Source of the DNA: UBA1756 sp045132235
GTDB lineage: Bacteria > Bacteroidota > Bacteroidia > Bacteroidales > WCHB1-69
Reading direction: 5' to 3'
Length of the DNA stretch: 40,733 nt
Assembly: GCA_045132235.1 (NCBI GenBank)
Contig: JBGURX010000040.1
Location: forward strand, 1 to 40,733
Numbering within the stretch: the stretch's first letter is position 1; every line of letters begins with the position of its first letter. The position numbers and the translations under genes were made by a program. Below are positions 36,981 to 40,733 of this stretch, piece after piece. The notes beneath the pieces were generated by a model, which saw only the letters and a program-made list of their open reading frames with translations, was not told the origin of the DNA and ran no database searches.

Positions 36981-39900
36981 ATGAAAAGATTTCTATCAAT
37001 GATGACCTCAGTGCTGATGATGGCGCTGATATTGTGCGTGTCGCCGACAATGGCGCAGCGCGAAACGATTGCGGGATGGACTTTCCCCACCACTACGGGT
37101 GCTCAGGTGATCGCTGCTGAATGTGGCACGGGCACCTTCTATGCCGATGGTACACATGGTTCCTCTGTTTGGGCGGTGGTGACTAGTGCCACGAATGCGG
37201 GTATCTATTTTTCCAATAACGGAGCTACGCCGGCGGAGGCTCTTTGTGATGTTTCTTCGAACTCCAAGGATATCACTTTTGTCGGCAGTGCCAACAACGA
37301 CAGCTCTGCGGTTTTTGTCGTTTCCACGCTTGATATGGTGAATATCCAGTTGAGTTTTAACGAACGTGGTTCAAGTACTGGTTTTACCACTGAGACGTGG
37401 TCGCATAGTGTGGACGGGGTGAATTTTGTAGAGGATACGGTGATGACTGGAATGAATGCGGGTACTAATTCTACCTACCCACAACGTATTATGACGGTTG
37501 TATTCCCCTCAGATGCCAACAACCAGTCGGAGCTTTACATCAAAGTCACCTTTTCAGGTGCAAGTGGCACCGGTGGCAACAACCGTTTGGATAATATCGA
37601 AATCAGTGGTGTGAGCGACCTGCCGATCACCGCACAGCCGCAGTTCTCGCAGCTGGCAGGCAACTATTGCAACGCTTTCGAGGTGGAAATCACCTGCGCT
37701 ACTGAAAATGCTGCTATTTATTATACGTTGGATGGCACCGAACCGGACAACAACAGCACGCTGTACACGGCTCCCATCACCATTGACGCTACGACCACCC
37801 TTTCCGCTATCGCTTACGCCGATGGTCTGGATGCCAGTGCAGTGAAGACTGCTGACTATGTTCTCCCCACCGTGGTGAATACGATTTCCGAGTTCAAGGC
37901 CAGCGAAGACACCTATTTCAAACTGATGGGTGACATGACCGTGAGCCACCAGACGGGCAGCTACCTGTTTGTGCAGGATGCCGATGCCGCCACCTGTATC
38001 TACGGTTCCGGCCTTCCGACGTTCACCAATGGCGATGTCATCACCGGCGGTGTTTGCGGTGTGAAATCCCCCTATTATGGCATGATTGAAATTGCCAATG
38101 CTGAATTTCTCAACCCCACACCCACCACGGGTACTCCGGTTGAACCGATTGAACTCACGATGGCTGAACTGAATGCCAATTTCGCACAGTATGAATCCCG
38201 TATGGTGACTGTTACTGGTGCCCACTTCCAGGCCAACGGCTCTTTCTCGAACTCCTCCAACAGCTATGTGGAATTGATGCAGGGCACTGAAACAGTGCTC
38301 GCCTCCAACCAGCTCCGTTCGCTCGACGGCTACACCGTTCCTTCAGGAATGTGCAGCGTGACGGGTTTTGCCATCCCTCACGACGACCAGCACCGCCTCG
38401 CCCCGCGCGGAACGTACGACATCGTTCCCATGGTGGCTAACGTGGCCATCAACAACCCGGGCTACGGCGATGTGTACGAGCAGGGTACTCAGGTGCTTCC
38501 CGATTTCACCGTCTCCTATTTCACTTTCGACAACGATGCCATGATCCATGCTGAATTGCTGTTCGGCGGTGAGGCGGTTGTGGATGCCTATATTCACGAT
38601 GATGACGAGCTGGCTGCACACACGGGCGCCGACCTCGTGGCTTCCCTGACCGAATTTGGCGAATACACCTACGTGGTCAGCTTGCTGGATGCCAATAGCA
38701 CCGTGTTGGCCACCGATACGGCCATCTTCTCCTACATGGCGGCTTATATCGCCATCGAGACCTCTGAAACTGCTCTCGAATTTGCAGAAACGGGTGAAAC
38801 ACACTCCTTTACCGTGAGCGCTTTCCACCTTTCTACCGACATCACCCTCTCAGTGGATGACGCCAACTTTGAAGTGTCTCCGCTCACCCTGCCCGCCGAT
38901 GCCCAGAATGCTGAAGTAACCGTTACTTTCACGGGTACGGCCTCCGCCAGCGGCACCATCACTTTGACCTCTGGCGATGTGGTGGCTACCGTGGCGCTCA
39001 ATGCAGTGATTCCGATTGACGAAGTGATTTACACGGTCGGTTTTGAGGAAGATGAAGACTTCACCGCTTCTAGTGTTTATAATAACACCACGATCCGTTA
39101 CGATGGTCCGGAAGGACAGCAGTGGGGCAGCTACTACGGTACAGTTTCTACAAACTATGCTATTGATGATGCCCAGTCGATGCAGATGCGTTGGTATACT
39201 TCTGCTCCCGACGCTTTGGGCTATGCCTTCACCAACTTCAACCTGCATAATGTGACTAAAGTTGAGTTTGCTGCCAAGTATCGCAACAAGCACGTGAACC
39301 TCCGTGTGAGCCGCTCGCTCGACGGCGGTGCGACATACGGTGCTGACTCTGTTTATACTCTGACTACCAACCCGCAGGATTTCACCTATTTTGTTTCTGA
39401 TTCCGGACAGTACTATTCTGTACGTCTCAAATTCCAACTTGAATTGGATGAAGAGGATATCCCGGACAACACCGCCCACTGCACTTTCGACCGTGTGCGC
39501 GTTTATGGCGTGACGGGTCTGGAGCCCAGCGTGGTGGATGATCCCGTCATCTCCGAACCCAGCAACAGCTACATCAACCCGATTACTGTTACGCTGACCT
39601 GTGCCACCGAGGGTGCCACCATCTATTACACCACCGACGGCACCACGCCCGATGAAACCAGCCTGCAGTACTACAATCCTTTCGTTATCGACAGCACCTG
39701 CACGCTGAAGGCCCGCGCCTTCAAGGGCGGCATGGATCCCAGTAATGTTGCTTTCGCTGAATATACCTTCCCGACGGCCGTGGCCACCATCGCTGATTTC
39801 AAGGCTGCCGGCGCACTCGCAGCAGGCACCTACCGCATTACGGGAAGCGTTACCTTCGTGTATCGCAGCGATCGCCGCATCTTCATCGAGGATGCCACTG

Positions 39901-40622
39901 GCGGACTGCTGGTGTATGACAACTCCACTCCGGTGATTACCCGTTCCTACAACGAGGGTGATGTCATCAGTGGCGGCATTGTGGGCGATTATACGCTGTA
40001 CAATGGCTTGATGGAGATGGTTCCGCGCGCTGACTGGGCAGCTGCTTTCGGTACGGCTACCGTTACCCCGGTATTGGTGGACATTCAGGAACTGACGACC
40101 AATTTCGCCAACTATGAGTCACGTCTGGTTCGCGTGAACGGTGTTTCCTTCCCCGACGGCTTGGAGTTCACCACCGATGAGGCTACCGAGGCCACCGTGG
40201 CTGACGAGACGGGCAGTGCGACCTTCCGCAACCAGTTCAAAACCCTCGACACGACGCTTGCTGCCGGTGCACAGGCCGATATCATCGGCTTCGCCTCCAT
40301 CTACATGCCTGCTGATGAACCTACCTATCAGATTCTTCCGCGTACCAATGCCGACATTCTCGAAATCGTGGGCATCGACGAGGTTGAACTGCTGGGCGTG
40401 AATGTCTATCCGAATCCGACCACCGGCATGGTGGTGGTGCGCTGCGACGCCGCCCAGTGCGAGGTGCAGGTGTGCGACCTCTACGGCCGCGTGCTGACCC
40501 GCAGCCAGCTCTCCGGTGAGGAGACCATGATGGACTTCGGCAGCTATGCTTCCGGTATCTACATGGTGCGCTTCATCACCACTGACGGCCGCACCGCCGT
40601 GGTGAAAGTCACCCGCAGATAG
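36981..40622 (+). CDS. Internally duplicated T9SS-sorted surface protein
   Basis: 1213 residues from ATG 36981. An upstream in-frame ATG at 36942 precedes a less natural leader. The signal peptide ends PTMA with Gln at 26. The architecture is repeated: a jelly-roll (about 27-215 and about 680-855), a chitobiase/beta-hexosaminidase C-terminal-type domain (about 217-293 and 857-932, both with CATE-A-IYYT-DGT-P), and a DUF5689-like OB-fold region (about 294-478 and 933-1125). A BACON-like Ig domain (about 586-675, SETALEFAETGETHSFTVSA) sits in between. The last ~79 residues are a type A T9SS sorting domain (LGVNVYPNPTTGMVVVRC ... GIYMVRFITTDGRTAVVKV). No catalytic domain is evident, so binding or structural function at the surface is the best guess. 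Confidence 0.87.
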   Translation: MKRFLSMMTSVLMMALILCVSPTMAQRETIAGWTFPTTTGAQVIAAECGTGTFYADGTHGSSVWAVVTSATNAGIYFSNNGATPAEALCDVSSNSKDITFVGSANNDSSAVFVVSTLDMVNIQLSFNERGSSTGFTTETWSHSVDGVNFVEDTVMTGMNAGTNSTYPQRIMTVVFPSDANNQSELYIKVTFSGASGTGGNNRLDNIEISGVSDLPITAQPQFSQLAGNYCNAFEVEITCATENAAIYYTLDGTEPDNNSTLYTAPITIDATTTLSAIAYADGLDASAVKTADYVLPTVVNTISEFKASEDTYFKLMGDMTVSHQTGSYLFVQDADAATCIYGSGLPTFTNGDVITGGVCGVKSPYYGMIEIANAEFLNPTPTTGTPVEPIELTMAELNANFAQYESRMVTVTGAHFQANGSFSNSSNSYVELMQGTETVLASNQLRSLDGYTVPSGMCSVTGFAIPHDDQHRLAPRGTYDIVPMVANVAINNPGYGDVYEQGTQVLPDFTVSYFTFDNDAMIHAELLFGGEAVVDAYIHDDDELAAHTGADLVASLTEFGEYTYVVSLLDANSTVLATDTAIFSYMAAYIAIETSETALEFAETGETHSFTVSAFHLSTDITLSVDDANFEVSPLTLPADAQNAEVTVTFTGTASASGTITLTSGDVVATVALNAVIPIDEVIYTVGFEEDEDFTASSVYNNTTIRYDGPEGQQWGSYYGTVSTNYAIDDAQSMQMRWYTSAPDALGYAFTNFNLHNVTKVEFAAKYRNKHVNLRVSRSLDGGATYGADSVYTLTTNPQDFTYFVSDSGQYYSVRLKFQLELDEEDIPDNTAHCTFDRVRVYGVTGLEPSVVDDPVISEPSNSYINPITVTLTCATEGATIYYTTDGTTPDETSLQYYNPFVIDSTCTLKARAFKGGMDPSNVAFAEYTFPTAVATIADFKAAGALAAGTYRITGSVTFVYRSDRRIFIEDATGGLLVYDNSTPVITRSYNEGDVISGGIVGDYTLYNGLMEMVPRADWAAAFGTATVTPVLVDIQELTTNFANYESRLVRVNGVSFPDGLEFTTDEATEATVADETGSATFRNQFKTLDTTLAAGAQADIIGFASIYMPADEPTYQILPRTNADILEIVGIDEVELLGVNVYPNPTTGMVVVRCDAAQCEVQVCDLYGRVLTRSQLSGEETMMDFGSYASGIYMVRFITTDGRTAVVKVTRR

Positions 40623-40633
40623 TTTGTACGTGA

Positions 40634-40659
40634 TTCTGCCAGCCGCAAGGCTGGCGGAA
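40634..40659 (+). repeat. Hairpin with GCAA tetraloop after the last gene
   Basis: TTCTGCCAGCC (40634-40644) and GGCTGGCGGAA (40649-40659) pair over 11 bp with one G-U pair around the loop GCAA, a stable GNRA-type tetraloop. It starts 12 nt past the stop and is followed by a smaller inverted repeat (ATGGT / ACCAT) and then by the main terminator. It may stabilise the 3' end of the mRNA. Confidence 0.6.
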
Positions 40660-40682
40660 TGGTGCGATAGACCATATTACAG

Positions 40683-40727
40683 AAGAGGATTGGGGGGGCC
40701 AACCCCCCCCAATCCTCTTTTCTTTTT
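40683..40727 (+). terminator. Strong terminator with a G7/C7 core
   Basis: A perfect 16-bp stem, AAGAGGATTGGGGGGG (40683-40698) with CCCCCCCAATCCTCTT (40704-40719), loop CCAAC, followed by TTCTTTTT. It is a textbook intrinsic terminator for the 36981-40622 gene. The G and C runs are unusually long for this genome. Confidence 0.93.
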
Positions 40728-40733
40728 GGCTAA

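Overview
The window is chromosomal DNA from a member of the Bacteroidota, most likely an uncultured Bacteroidales. The evidence is: repeated -7 boxes of the form TAnnTTTG shortly upstream of starts; almost no Shine-Dalgarno sequences; signal peptides cut in front of glutamine; type IX secretion (T9SS) C-terminal sorting domains on two secreted proteins; a gingipain-family (C25) protease; DUF1566/FISUMP-type surface modules; a DUF4249-like lipoprotein; and the small Bacteroidetes DUF2795 protein. Species or genus cannot be resolved by eye. I see no tRNA, rRNA, CRISPR array, insertion sequence or transposase.

Layout. 1-527 is non-coding, with a hairpin, a 9-bp tandem repeat that embeds promoter-like boxes, and a G8 run. 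528-4770 (minus) is an accessory block: an AT-rich NERD-nuclease/SF1-helicase gene, an unrecognised 432-residue gene and a HicAB toxin-antitoxin pair. 4911-7622 (minus) is valS, bounded by a promoter and a strong terminator. 7801-8022 (minus) is the DUF2795 gene. 8107-14385 (minus) is a compact operon: hflX, pdxA, a glutaminyl cyclase-like lipoprotein, aspartate kinase, a di-heme peroxidase lipoprotein and a cobalamin adenosyltransferase. Its inner junctions are three 6-nt gaps and one 26-nt overlap.

From 14452 everything is on the plus strand: an acyl-ACP thioesterase (divergent from hflX), a lipoprotein, glycogen branching enzyme followed closely by a 1496-residue secreted beta-rich protein of unknown function, and a small cysteine-containing secreted protein ending in a clear terminator. 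A cell-surface region follows: two adjacent modular proteins of 1596 and 794 residues sharing GCDS repeats and C-type-lectin-like modules, then a gingipain-like protease with a T9SS tail. After that come a 2-hydroxyacid dehydrogenase, a 64-residue membrane protein and an AtoE-type short-chain fatty acid transporter. The last gene is a 1213-residue T9SS-sorted, internally duplicated protein, closed by a GC-rich terminator.

How the parts fit. The right half is dominated by exported proteins, and all six predicted signal-peptidase-I substrates have glutamine at position +1. The glutaminyl cyclase-like gene in the left operon is the enzyme expected to convert such N-termini to pyroglutamate. The most interesting leads are this +1 glutamine pattern with a cyclase gene in the same window, the lectin-type ends of the two modular proteins (which resemble targets of diversity-generating retroelements, although no reverse transcriptase or template repeat is visible here), the foreign-looking NERD-helicase block, and the large unknown protein downstream of glgB.
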